Position numbers and translations under genes: made by a program. Positions 49,129-59,812 of a stretch of DNA of 64,000 nucleotides are shown piece after piece (positions within the stretch are counted from its first letter, which is position 1; each line of letters opens with the position of its first letter). The notes beneath the pieces were generated by a model that saw only the letters and a list, made by a program, of their open reading frames with translations, was not told the origin of the DNA and searched no databases. Source of the DNA: Homalodisca vitripennis (lineage: Eukaryota > Arthropoda > Insecta > Hemiptera > Cicadellidae); NCBI RefSeq assembly GCF_021130785.1, contig NC_060214.1, positions 124,001 through 188,000 on the forward strand, given 5' to 3'.

Positions 49129-49360
49129 CCATCATGACGAAAACAAGATTTCCCGGACATTTAACATCGATTAGTGATAAAAACATCAATAACACTACAT
49201 TTAGTTATGTGTACTCAGATCTCCTCTCCAGGTAAATAACTATCCTAGCAAATCATTACAAACTACGTTAAAATAAACATATCATACAAAAGCATTAATA
49301 AGACAGGAATCACAATCACCATGTTGTGTGCCAACTTTACTAACTCTAAAACATGTAATT
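49129..49360 (+). mobile_element. Long-inverted-repeat element, family A, copy 3
   Basis: CCCGGACATTTAACATCGAT, then a CAGATCTCCTCTCCAGGTAA block and an internal GGAATCACAATCACCATG segment, in the order of the 22.47 kb copy. It lies just after the 85-bp array and ends in an A-rich tract (49361-49396). Non-coding. Confidence 0.55.
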
Positions 49361-50306
49361 AATAAAAAAAAAAAATATAAAAAAAATAAAAAAAACACAC
49401 CACTAATTATAAAAACTGACCTAAATAATACAGGTCACAACAGGTCTGCATTCACAGACCAACCACCTACATCTGACCAGAGGCCAAACGTAAATGGCAA
49501 TCTTCACGGCGGAAACAAGATGGCGGCAAAAAGGAGCGAACGGGAGTGTTTTTTTATTATTATTGGTTTTAATGTATGGAAAAATCAAGATTTCTTCCAA
49601 TCCTACCATCGTCAAAAAAAAAAAAACTTGAAACAAAAGAATGTTCCCTTGTATTAAAAATTGTCATGCCCCTCATACAAAAAGAAAATGTTATCAGTCT
49701 ACTAAGTGATTCAATGGAACTAAATTCCATAGTAGGATATGGTCCATTACATTGATCATTCTTCAAAGCAGTATTTAAACAATAACAGTTCCGGTGAGGT
49801 AGCTATGTCATTATAAAGCAAGGGAGCGATGAAATTAGATCTGGTCCTCAAAGTTTTGCCGTAACCTTCACTCCATTATTTTAGTTTTTAATGTATGAAA
49901 ATCTACATGTGTTAACATTTCACATGTTAAAATCACATATGAAAGAACTCAATTTGTTTCACAACTTTATATATTCTACTATCTCGTTTCCATCATAGTT
50001 TTACCCACAATACCGATGTAACCAATATAAGTTACAGGCCAGCCAAATCCTATGCACTATCATCAAACTCAGTGTTGATAGTATGCAAATGAAGCTTAAT
50101 GCAAAATTGTAATGAGTAAAATTTTCCTAACCTACGAGTGATATGCTTTGCTAATGCTCAGCCAGTAAACATGTTAGTGCTCATGTAAAATCATGTTAAG
50201 GTTTGCATTCGTTAAAATCAATTTTTACGGTGTTGTGATTACCCAAACTGCAGTGACTGTGAATGTTACCTACACTCTCAGTTGGTACGCTAGATAAACT
50301 ACAGAC
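49361..50306. other. Non-coding stretch with an A-rich tract
   Basis: A-rich from 49361 to 49396. The 109-codon frame at 49328-49657 is Lys-rich from that tract and is not credible as a gene. Confidence 0.45.
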
Positions 50307-50309
50307 TAC
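50307..50309 (+). other. Target-site duplication of the PIF element (TAC)
   Basis: TAC before the left TIR is repeated at 54163-54165 after the right TIR. PIF/Harbinger elements make 3-bp duplications, most often TWA. Confidence 0.65.
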
Positions 50310-50359
50310 AGCGGCTTATAGACGGGGAAAGTAGAGACAGCAAGTTACTGGCGGCCAGT
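50310..50359 (+). repeat. Left TIR of the PIF element
   Basis: 50 bp matching the reverse complement of 54113-54162 except at one base (GTAGAGAC against GTAGAAAC). It ends in the palindrome ACTGGCGGCCAGT (50347-50359). Confidence 0.95.
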
Positions 50360-50430
50360 TACTGCCTCTTCAACTTACCGTTTACTTCCCCTGTCTAAAG
50401 GGGTCCTTTTCACTCCAGCGGTAAGTAATT

Positions 50431-50503
50431 ACTTGCGGCCAGTAGCCCACTCCACGGCAAGTAGCGGGTCACGTGGACGATCACGTGACCACTGGCGGCC
50501 AGT
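50431..50503. promoter_or_regulatory. Subterminal palindromes and upstream region of the MADF gene
   Basis: The TIR palindrome recurs at 50491-50503 (ACTGGCGGCCAGT) and with one mismatch at 50431-50443. A separate 9-bp inverted repeat, GGTCACGTG (50467-50475) and CACGTGACC (50482-50490), lies 124 bp before the MADF start. These are likely binding sites for the element's own proteins or for promoter factors. Confidence 0.6.
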
Positions 50504-50613
50504 AATTTCCTGTCAAAACAAGCACTTCCCCATACTTACCGCCATTAGAGCAGTGGCAAGTAAAGGAACGGATCGCATTGTGATATGTTGTTGTGGTGTA
50601 GTACGTTGTGAAA

Positions 50614-53205
50614 ATGTCAGGAAATTGCGTTGCAGAGAAGAAGAAAAGTGCTATTAAGTGGAATAGTGATGAAATTTCAAAGTTTTTGGAGGTTTTTCAG
50701 AGCTACGAGCTGCTATGGAACTGTCGTCATCGTGAATACGTTGACAAACAAAAGCGTGAATCTGCTATGCATAGGTTAATGACCGACATTCAGAAACAAG
50801 GTATACAAGTACCGGATATTTGTTTTTTACGGAACAAAATTAAAGTGATAAAAACAACGTACAGACAAGAACTTGTCAAAGTTGAGGATTCTAAATCAAG
50901 TGGTAAAGGTTCGGATGACCTGTATGTACCAAGACTTACCTGGTACACTCTTGCTCACTCGTTTTTGAGAGTTGTGGCTTTAACACGCCCTTCAAAATCA
51001 AACCTGGCGAAGCAGGTAAGTTCAATTATTTTTTATTATATGAACCTATTATTTACAAGCATAGTCGTAGCGTATCAGAAGGGGCCCATTAGAGAAATTT
51101 GATCCCTCATTGGAAACAAAAATTATATACATTATTTTTTAACTGTATAACAGTTAATATTTGTTTTTAGATTTCAAACTAAGAAGATTTAAGTTTATAA
51201 TTATTAATAATATTGTAATGTTGAGTCCCCTCCAAAGTTGCGTTTTTGGTTATCAAGGAAAACTACAAAAATTTACAAGGTAATTAAAGGATGATAGGAT
51301 GTTTGACATTTGCCATCGTTATATATTACAATAAAAAAATAACATTACGTTTCGAGGATTGAAATCCATCCTCTTCTTCAGGTGATTAGAACTAAATTAC
51401 ATTAAGCTACGACATTTGGCAACGGGTTGTCACTAGAAATAAGAGTATAAAATACTCGTGCTTGCTCTCGTGTCCGTGGTTTGTGCGCGTAACGTGCGTG
51501 TAGTGTACACAAGCAGTCTTCTGGTATGTATGACTTATTTTATACTTTTAAACTTCTATTAAAAATCCGTTGCCAAATGTTGCAGCTTAATTTAATTTAG
51601 TTATACCTGAAGAAGAGGATAGATGTCAATCCTCAAAACGTACTTTTATTTTTATTGTAACAAATAACAATGGCAAATGTCCGAAATCCTATCATCCTTT
51701 CAAAGCTTCCATCGTCAATAACAACTTCAAACAAAGTACAGGGTAATAATATATTTTATTAATTTATTACAAGGGTATAAATACAAATGCACAACGGTAC
51801 ATATTTTAGTGAAACACTAAGAAATCAATATATTTACAAGAAACTCATGATTGTCTTCTTTTTCCAACTATTCAAATCCAATCGATTGTTTTGTGCCAGC
51901 GGACGGAACCAGGACCTATGAAATAGGTAGCAAGCTTGTCTCTTTTATCAGACGCACTATTAGAGGAAGGGTTTGTTGAGCGGTCAACGGTCAAGGACGG
52001 CAAAGAAGTGTGGGTTGACCGCCACCTTCCAGGGTGAATGACCCCCGTTTCTGTATCCTCAAAATCAACGCTTCCTTTTTCCAAATAAGTTGTGGACGAT
52101 GTAGTGCGGAACCAATTGTGAAGTATGCATGTGCACTGAACAATCAAGTCTACTGTTGGAAGGTTGAGATCGATGGATTTCTCAAATATTCTGAACCGTG
52201 ATGCTAAAATACCGAACGCGTTTTCAACAACCCTACGAGCCCGTGATAAGCGGTAATTGAATAAACGCTCTTCTAGTGTCAAGTTCCTTTTAGAGTAGGG
52301 TTTCATCACATTTATGCTAAGTGGAAAGGCATCATCTGCTACTATTACGTAGTCATTCGGCCAATTAAGCTGATTTGAATCCATAGCTCTCTTTAGTGAA
52401 GATAGCTCTCTTTAAATTTGATCCAATATCGATGTACAAAAAACGGTAATCTGCATCTACTAATGCCAACAAACTTATGCTGTAACCTCCTTTGTAGTTG
52501 AAGAACTCAGAGCTAGATCCAGGTTGTCTTTTTATCGCGACATGCTTCCCATCGAGAGATCCACAGCATGATGTAAAATTCCATTTTACATCGAAGCTTC
52601 TTTGTATGTTTTCCCAGTGCTTGGTACCTAAAAACAACATTTGTATTAGATAGTGTACATAAATAACATTGACACTAATAGTGATAGCCTTTTATGTTGC
52701 AGGCTGATTGTGATGACACTACGGACCAGGACTTCATAGAGGAAACATTAGTGGAGGTGGAAGAGACTGATAACACTCAAATCGAGAGCCAGCTGGATGA
52801 AAATACAGATCAGTCTGTTGAAAAAACAACTGTTGTTCCTCCACATAATATTAAAAAAAACGACGAGTCAGTAAGTTGGCCAAAGTTGAGCAATCAATTG
52901 AAAAACTACAAAAGATAGCAGAAAACCGACCAAAAAGTATAGCTTCTGCAAGTAAAAAGCAAGATGAGTATGATGCGTTTGCTCAACACATGGCTACCCA
53001 GTTGAGGACCCTCCCGCTCAGAAGCTTTATTATCCTGCAAGAACAATTTCAAAGCCTAATAACTAAAGAAAGGCTCAAGACCATGAACCCACCCCCATCT
53101 CCAATCATGTCGACAGGCAGCAGCTACGATGACAATGATGACAGCGAACTGCAACCTTACTCTCAGAGTATTTTTAAGATCTTGGCACGTTTTATACAGA
53201 ATTAA
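50614..53205 (+). CDS. MADF/BESS-domain accessory protein of the PIF element (two exons, one frameshift)
   Basis: In PIF elements this protein helps transposase bind the ends and enter the nucleus. Exon 1 is 50614-51015 (134 codons, start MSGNCVAEKK). Its MADF domain covers about residues 20-111, with spaced tryptophans and a basic helix (FLRNKIKVIKTTYRQEL). It ends at CAG|GTAAGT. Exon 2 begins after TTGCAG at 52703, in the same phase (LAKQ then ADCDD). It has an acidic Glu/Thr region, then after a frame change in an A8 run near 52853-52860 a Lys-rich stretch and a BESS-like motif (YDAFAQHMATQLRTL, about 52968-53070). The stop is at 53203-53205. The intron (51016-52702) holds a foreign inverted-repeat element and, on the opposite strand, transposase exons. 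Splice sites are strong; the frameshift may be a consensus error. Confidence 0.8.
51245..51730. mobile_element. Foldback element, family B, inserted in the PIF intron
   Basis: Long inverted arms: left about 51245-51430, right about 51560-51730. The arms match over more than 130 bp in inverted orientation. Landmarks are AAAGGATGATAGGAT, GACATTTGCCATCG, a CCTCTTCTTCAGGT end, and inward ACATTTGGCAACGG. The spacer is about 130 bp with TGCGCGTAACGTGCGTG. No coding frame. The outermost bases have diverged, so exact ends and target duplication are unclear. Confidence 0.75.
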
Positions 53206-54061
53206 ACTAAAACTGTTCTACATTCTTTCAATTTTTTTCATTCTATTCACATTTTTTGTACGTTACAAATCAAACTTTGCATATCTATAATTGAAATATA
53301 TATTTCATAAAACATTCCGTTCTTTTAAGTTCACCTAACAAACTAGTGTATGATACATTTTTAAATAAAACTTTTACATTGCAAAGTGAGTTCTAATTTT
53401 AATATACTTTAAAGTTTGTAGGTATAAGTTACGTAGCGAAGTAGGTCTACGTAGGCTTAAGTTGTGTCAAATTTGTATATTTTAAATTGAAAATTTTATG
53501 TTTTTACTAAACATTGTAATTTAAAGAATGCGTTGGATCTGCTTACCTCCATAAAACTCTTCAAGCAGGTCACCAATGGCTTTCATAACATCAGGTAAAA
53601 AAATCGAAATTGTAGGTGCTGGTATGCGAAATAGCAATGATAGCGACTGAAAACTGTCACCTGTAGCCAGAAAACGCAGAGTTGTTTCAACCTTTTGTCT
53701 GGGGGTCAATGCTTTACGCATTGGAGTACTTTGTTTACGAATTATGGGTTTCTACCATATGTAGCAGCTCCTCAAACTTTTCGACACTCATACGTAAATG
53801 TCTTTTAAAATCCAGAGGATCTTACATTGCGAGTTCGCGAAAAAGAGTTGCAGATGCACCAAATTCATGTCTCCTGTCGACCCAATTCTTCACCCAAACT
53901 CTATTCCTATTCAAAACAGATTGCAATTCTTCACTTAAAAGTACAACACAATCTTGAATTGCTTCATTAAAAGCTTCGCAATATTCTTCATCACAATCCG
54001 ACATGATTTCACAATAGACTGGCCTACTGGCCGACAGTACAACCGATATACTTGCTGCCAA
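51872..54061 (-). pseudogene. PIF/Harbinger DDE transposase, broken
   Basis: Reading on minus, exon 1 starts at ATG 54061 or 54004 (MSDCDEEY) and contains VWVKNWVDRRHEFGASA, the usual PIF N-terminal block. An in-frame TAA at 53822-53824 and a frame change near 53735 follow. Then come a helix-turn-helix-like block (RQKVETTLRFLATG, SLLFRIPAPTIS) and a donor GGAG|GTAAGC at 53547. Exon 2 begins after TTTTTAG at 52627; the join is in phase (EFYGG then TKHWEN). It carries GSLDGKHV with the first catalytic aspartate and LLALVDADYRF. The second-aspartate region is missing at a duplicated AAAGAGAGCTAT near 52390-52415, with a frame change. ADDAFPLS and RRVVENAFGILASRFR, with the catalytic glutamate, follow up to the stop at 51872. 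The enzyme would be inactive as read. Confidence 0.88.
53206..53520 (+). other. 3' flank of the MADF gene inside the PIF element
   Basis: AT-rich, with AATAAA at 53364-53369 that could serve as the poly(A) signal for the plus-strand gene. It lies within the transposase intron of the other strand. Confidence 0.5.
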
Positions 54062-54112
54062 TAACTTTCCCTGTGTAAATGGAAATTGGTGGAAAGTGAC
54101 GTATTGTCAAGT

Positions 54113-54162
54113 ACTGGCCGCCAGTAACTTGCTGTTTCTACTTTCCCCGTCTATAAGCCGCT
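54113..54162 (-). repeat. Right TIR of the PIF element
   Basis: Inverted partner of the left TIR, starting at the palindrome ACTGGCCGCCAGT (54113-54125). A second imperfect palindrome (ACTGGCCGACAGT) lies inside at 54026-54038. Followed by TAC. Confidence 0.95.
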
Positions 54163-54165
54163 TAC

Positions 54166-57100
54166 AAGAGTGGCAAGTAAGGCTGTCCTCATTATCTGTC
54201 TGGTGTTTAATCCATCCTCATTTTATTAGTTAATCTCACGTTCAAGGCGCATTTTAAATGAGACACAGAAAATATAACGAAGCCACTCATTGGAATAAGG
54301 CAAATATTCTCGATTTAATTTAATCGGGCGGATCTTATCTAAATTTACTATGGATATTTTCGCTTCAATCAAAAGCCAGTAAACCTTGTAAAGTTTTAAC
54401 ACTATCTGTAAAAAATAAGTGAAATAGAACATAAATATATTTACGTTACGTCGGAAAATTTTATTTTTCTGCATTTGTACAGGATTAGTTCTATTACTGA
54501 AGAACATTAATCACTAAAGAAGTTAATTATTAGTCTACCTACATACTTTACCATTTGTTCACCTACATTTAACCATACAATATTAACTCTCCATTTAGAT
54601 CACAGTTTTTAAATTTTAGATATTTTACTGATTTTTTACAACATGGTAGTAATCTATGACAATTCATTATTGTTTAACTAACTCTGGAGGAAATTAAATG
54701 AGCAGTGTATGAGCAGTGTCCTTTGAAAAACTAGACTATATATAACTTCAATAAGTTGTTGATATTATTGTGTGTTAAAATCAAGCAAAACCTAAGCTCG
54801 TTTACAGCGTTGGTGAAGTTTATAGCTCGAGAGAACGTCGGCACAATATCAAAAAACAAACTGACCATCAGACGTTACATTCTTTATAAAGCTTTATTTC
54901 TATACAAGTAACAACGATTTCAGTGAAGGTGCACCTCATTCCGTGAGATAAGGATAGCGTTAACTAAAATTTGTATATTGGCCTTATGATAATATTTATG
55001 GCGACGAAAGAAACAAAAAAAGACATATTTTATAACCAACCAAGTACAACCATAACACGATGTAACATGAAACATAGTAACACTTATAATGGGTTACTTT
55101 TTTGGATTGTTTAGTAATATTTACGTTACTTTAGTCGGTTCCTTCGATATTCCATTGTATTTATTCCTATCTAAAGGAGATACAGTTCGATGAGATTACA
55201 TGCTCCTCCATGGGATTTGGCTGAGCGTTAGCAATGCGTATAGTTAAGCCAGATATCTCAAGAATAACTTGGACTATACAAATAAAATTTGTGATTTTTC
55301 AGTACAGATTCTGACAAGGGTTTTCTTTCGTCTGTGTATCTGCCTGGGTGCCTTTTTTTTTCGATATTTCTAAAACTTGTTGACCTATATAATATTAATT
55401 TTGCGTGCAGCTCAATTTTACATTGGCAAAGTATTATTTTAAAATTAGTCAATCCCTTTGAAGGAATCTATTAAATTTTTACGTAGCATATCTAAGGCAG
55501 AGTAGTTAAAGAAAGATTACATTACATTTCGAACTTTTTTTCGTGGAAACATAAACAAAAATGGTTTCCATCCGTCCACAATATGTGATATTGCAACTTC
55601 TGGCTTGATTTATCGTTTCTATGTGTTAAGTTATAGGATCTATGTCATGTAATGGGTTAAAATTTGTATTATAAAATAATTTACTCAAGAAATAAACAAC
55701 GAAACAAAAACTTTTCGTTTCTGTATTCCGTAGGAAACAAAATAACCAGACATATTAAAACCCTGACATATGTTAAAGGCACAGAGTGACAATTGGGAAT
55801 ATTAGTTCAGTATCTAAGGTTAAGAATTAATTTCTGTATTTTTCCAAAATTATAAATTGCAATCTATTTTTTTTAATAATAAAAGATGTTGCTAATTCCT
55901 TAACCAAAATTGTACCATTATTCATTTTATCAAATGACTTTTTCATAAAATGTCCCGAATCTGCTTCCTATTATTTTGACTACTTGTACAGAATTACCAA
56001 GTTAATACATGGCCTCATGTATCCGACAAGTTTCAATTTAATTTTTTTATGTATATCCACCAATTCGTCCGGAAATATGGAACCGGATTAATAAATAATT
56101 ATTAAATGAAAGAGGTCTGTCCCAGTCTGGTTCCACGGTAATGTTTCAAGAATTGGACCAGTATCTCCCCTGGATATTACTTGACTTTATTGATATAAAT
56201 CTGCATTTTTACAAAATCTATCCCTAAATAGTATATGGCATTGCCTACTTTCATGGAACCTTATGAAACATTTCTTTCAAAGTGATATTTTATAAACATA
56301 CTATACATTCGGAAAAATAATACACCAAGATAAAATGCTAAAAATATTGTAACAGAGAAAGTATCACTGCTGATCTCACAACGGTAAGTTTTAGTTGTAG
56401 CAAAAATACGTGTATAGCTCCAGTTCACATTCCTCTTTGTCTTCAATCTTACGTAAGCCTAATCACAAACTTTACATCTGGAAACATGTTTGTCTGAATA
56501 GATCCAAAATTTCAGATTGGATTTTTGAAATAAAATGGTGGATTTTTTAATAATTATATTTTACAAACAGTAAGAAACCAATATTATAGGTTTTGTAAAT
56601 TTGTTCTTGTCATGTTATAAAAATTAAGAATTTCAATAAGAAAATTAGAACATAGCCTCTAAGATTAGCCTAAAAAACCAAAAATTACAGTCCATAATTA
56701 TTTAAACTCGAATCCATCCACAGCTACACATTGTGTCAATTTTATAACTACACAAAGATTATCGTATGCGGCGAAACCAGCGCAGCATTTATCTCTGGGT
56801 GGTGTTTCATGATTTACGTCAAAATAGACGATTTTCTTTGTTTTTATATTATATTGATAAAATTATACATGCTAATATATTTGAAATCAAATTATAATTA
56901 TAATAATAGCTGCAATTTTCTTCTTCTAAATAAACCTATTATTATTGGAATCGTCGTTTAACCTGAATTGAGCTAGACATGCTTGTAATATGCAATAGGC
57001 CTACAATAAGGTTTTTAAACAATAAGATTTCAGTTCCTATGTGAAATATAGTACAAATTCTCTATTCCTTTATAATTTGATAAATTTATGTTATATTTAA

Positions 57101-58261
57101 TAGATCGTGCGAATAAAATCTAAAAAAGGCTGAGATTATCTGTTACATTCATCTTTAATTAATTGTTACAATTCCTTTTGTTTTGGGAAACAAAAGTGAA
57201 TATCCCGGTATTTTAGATTTTTTTGGAATCTGAAAATACTCGTATTACAATAAAAGGATTGACCAGACTTACTTAAATAAATCGAACATAATATAATAAC
57301 CCAATACATTCATGAACGATTCAAAATAGGATTAAAATGTAGCAACATATTTAAACAAAAAATCTAAAAAGGATGTTTCTGAATATTATGTAGACATCAG
57401 TACTCAAATTATGTTATAGCACATATCGCTAATGCAATGTATTTTATATGTAATATTTCACATTATAAAAGAACTATGGTCTGTTTCTGATCCTAAATCT
57501 ATATATTGTCTAAAAAAAATGATTATAGAACTGAATATTTTAATAAAGGAGTTCCAATAAGAGAGAGATTTACCAGCCTCTTTTCCCGAAGGCAGCAGTA
57601 CCAATATACAAACAAAATAATCCATAAATTGTTGAATTGGTGATTTTGTGTTTTGGACGATTTGAGCAGTGAACATTATAACCTACAACGTCGTGGCTGT
57701 TACAACAACAGGAAAGTTACTAAGAAGTATATGAAATAACAACATATAATGTTGAGAGAATAAAAAGAACAAAATCAGTAACAAAAATGGAAATGGTAAG
57801 AATATTTATTAATAAGTAAAGGAGGTATAAATAATATCAAAAACAACGCATTAAACTAAAAGAAAATAGAACTAAATGTATATAAAAACCATTGCAGCAC
57901 CTAACGTAATAATAAATGGTCAAATACCCTACAAATAGTTTTTTAGTTTATAATCGATTGATTGAGTTTGTGTTTTTTATGAGTGTGTGGATAAACCCTC
58001 TCGGTGCTATGTTTGTATCGGCCACTTGTCGTGGGAGACTCGGAGCTGACACAGTAGTTAGGTGCTAATCCCTTGGTATCAAGGTTAAAACCAATGCTTT
58101 ATTGAAAAACAAATCATTACGTTATGAAATAATAACACTTAATAATAAGATTTTTATTCTTATTTTCATGACCATGATGTATGTTCGATTAAATTCTCCT
58201 ATAGATATGTACAATTTTCTTTACAATAAAGACATCATAATAAGTGAAGACCTATTGGGAA
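54166..58261. other. AT-rich non-coding stretch with one dispersed repeat
   Basis: At about 55212-55380 the phrase GGCTGAGCGTTAGC and later TCTGACAAGGGTTTTCTTTC and TCTGCCTGGG belong, from memory, to a common insect interspersed repeat also touched at 12026. Otherwise no gene, RNA or array is evident; small frames at 54226, 56261, 56731 and 57458 are unsupported. Confidence 0.4.
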
Positions 58262-59675
58262 ATGTTAAGTAACAATCGAGAAAAGCAGCAATGCTTAGCT
58301 CATACGCAAGAGATATTTAGTAAAACGTGGGTTTGCTGCCAAAGTTGGATATAATCGTAAATTGTGGAGGCCAATGCCATTGTGAAGAGACCGTAGCTCA
58401 TACGCAAGAGCTATTTAATGAACGAACGTGTGTTTGCTGCCAGAGTTAGATTATATCGTAAATTGAGAAGGCCAGTGCCATTGTGAAAGAGACCGCAGCT
58501 CATACGCAAGAGCTATTTAATGAACGAACGTGTGTTTGCTGCCAGAGTTAGATTATATCGTAAATTGAGAAGGCCAGTGCCATTGTGAAGAGACCGCAGC
58601 TCATACGCAAGAGCTATTTAATGAAACGTGTGTTTGCTGCCAGAGTTGGATAGAATCGTAAGTTGGGGAGGCCAGTGCCATTGTGAAGAGACCGCAGCTC
58701 ATACGCAAGAGCTATTTAATGAACGTGTGTTTGCTGCCAGAGTTGGATAGAATCGTAAGTTGGGGAGGCCAGTGCCATTGTGAAGAGACCGCAGCTCATA
58801 CGCAAGAGCTATTTAATGAACGTGTGTTTGCTGCCAAAGTTTGATAAAATCGTAAATTGAGAAGGCCAGTGCCATTGTGAAGAGACCGCAGCTCATACGC
58901 AAGAGCTATTTAATGAACGTGTGTTTGCTGCCAAAGTTTTGATAAAATCGTAAATTGAGAAGGCCAGTGCCATTGTGAAGAGACCGCAGCTCATACGCAA
59001 GAGCTATTTAATGAACGTGTGTTTGCTGCCAAAGTTTGATAAAATCGTAAATTGAGAAGGCCAGTGCCATTGTGAAGAGACCGCAGCTCATACGCAAGAG
59101 CTATTTAACGAACGTGTGTTTGCTGCCAAAGTTTGATAAAATCGTAAATTGAGAAGGCCAGTGCCATTGTGAAGAGACCGCAGCTCATACGCAAGAGCTA
59201 TTTAATGAACGTGTGTTTGCTGCCAGAGTTGGATAGAATCGTAAGTTCGGGAGGCCAGTGCCATTGTGAAGAGACCGCAGCTCATACGCAAGAGATATTA
59301 TTTAATGAACGTGTGTTTGCTGCCAAAGTTGGATAGAATCGTAAATTGAAGAGGCCAGTGCCATTGTGAAGAGACCGCAGCTCATACGCGAGAGATATTT
59401 AATGAACGTGTGTTTGCTACCAAAGTTGGATAGAATCGTAAATTGAAGAAGCCATTGCCACTGTGAAGAGACCGCAGCTCATACGCGAGAGATATTTAAT
59501 GAACGTGTGGTCGCTGCCAAAGTTAGATAGAATCGTAAATTGAGGAGGCCAGTGCCATTGTGAAGAGACCGCAACTCACCCGGGAGCCGAACATCCACTT
59601 GTTTTATTTTATCTACATTTGTGTGGAGTGGACTCGATCTGCTGTGCTCTGAAATACACGTTTTACTATATAATA
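58262..59675 (-). mobile_element. 97-bp-repeat element, expanded copy
   Basis: Reverse-complement partner of the element at 18968-19409, with the same tail (TGTTAAGTAACAATCGAG at the left end) and the same head (TCACCCGGGAGCCGAACATC, then GGACTCGATCTGCTGTG, at the right). The core is 13-14 units at 97-102 bp spacing; CAGCTCATACGCAAGAGC recurs at 58496, 58597, 58695, 58792, 58889, 58987, 59084 and on. Units contain the small inverted repeat AGCTC/GAGCT around ATACGCAA. Left-hand units are longer (101-102 bp), middle ones nearly identical at 97 bp. Non-coding. Confidence 0.85.
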
Positions 59676-59812
59676 TTGTTATTAACAATACATACATCGG
59701 TTGTGGTTCTGATCTTAGAATTTACACAACTTAGATGGTTTGTAATATACTCGTTTCATGTTTCATGTTCAGTATAAAATTTAAAGAAGTACATATTAAT
59801 TAAACCTAATTA

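Larger units (their letters stand above)
50310..54162. mobile_element. PIF/Harbinger DNA transposon
   Basis: The 3853-bp element has 50-bp terminal inverted repeats starting AGCGGCTTATAGACGGGG with one mismatch, flanked by TAC. It carries the two genes typical of the superfamily: a DNA-binding MADF-type accessory gene (plus strand) and a DDE transposase (minus strand). Another inverted-repeat element is inserted inside it at about 51245-51730. The transposase is disrupted, so this copy could move only with help from another. Confidence 0.93.

Noticed and set aside
49328..49657. 109-codon Lys-rich frame
   Set aside because: Starts in a poly(A) tract and shows no domain.
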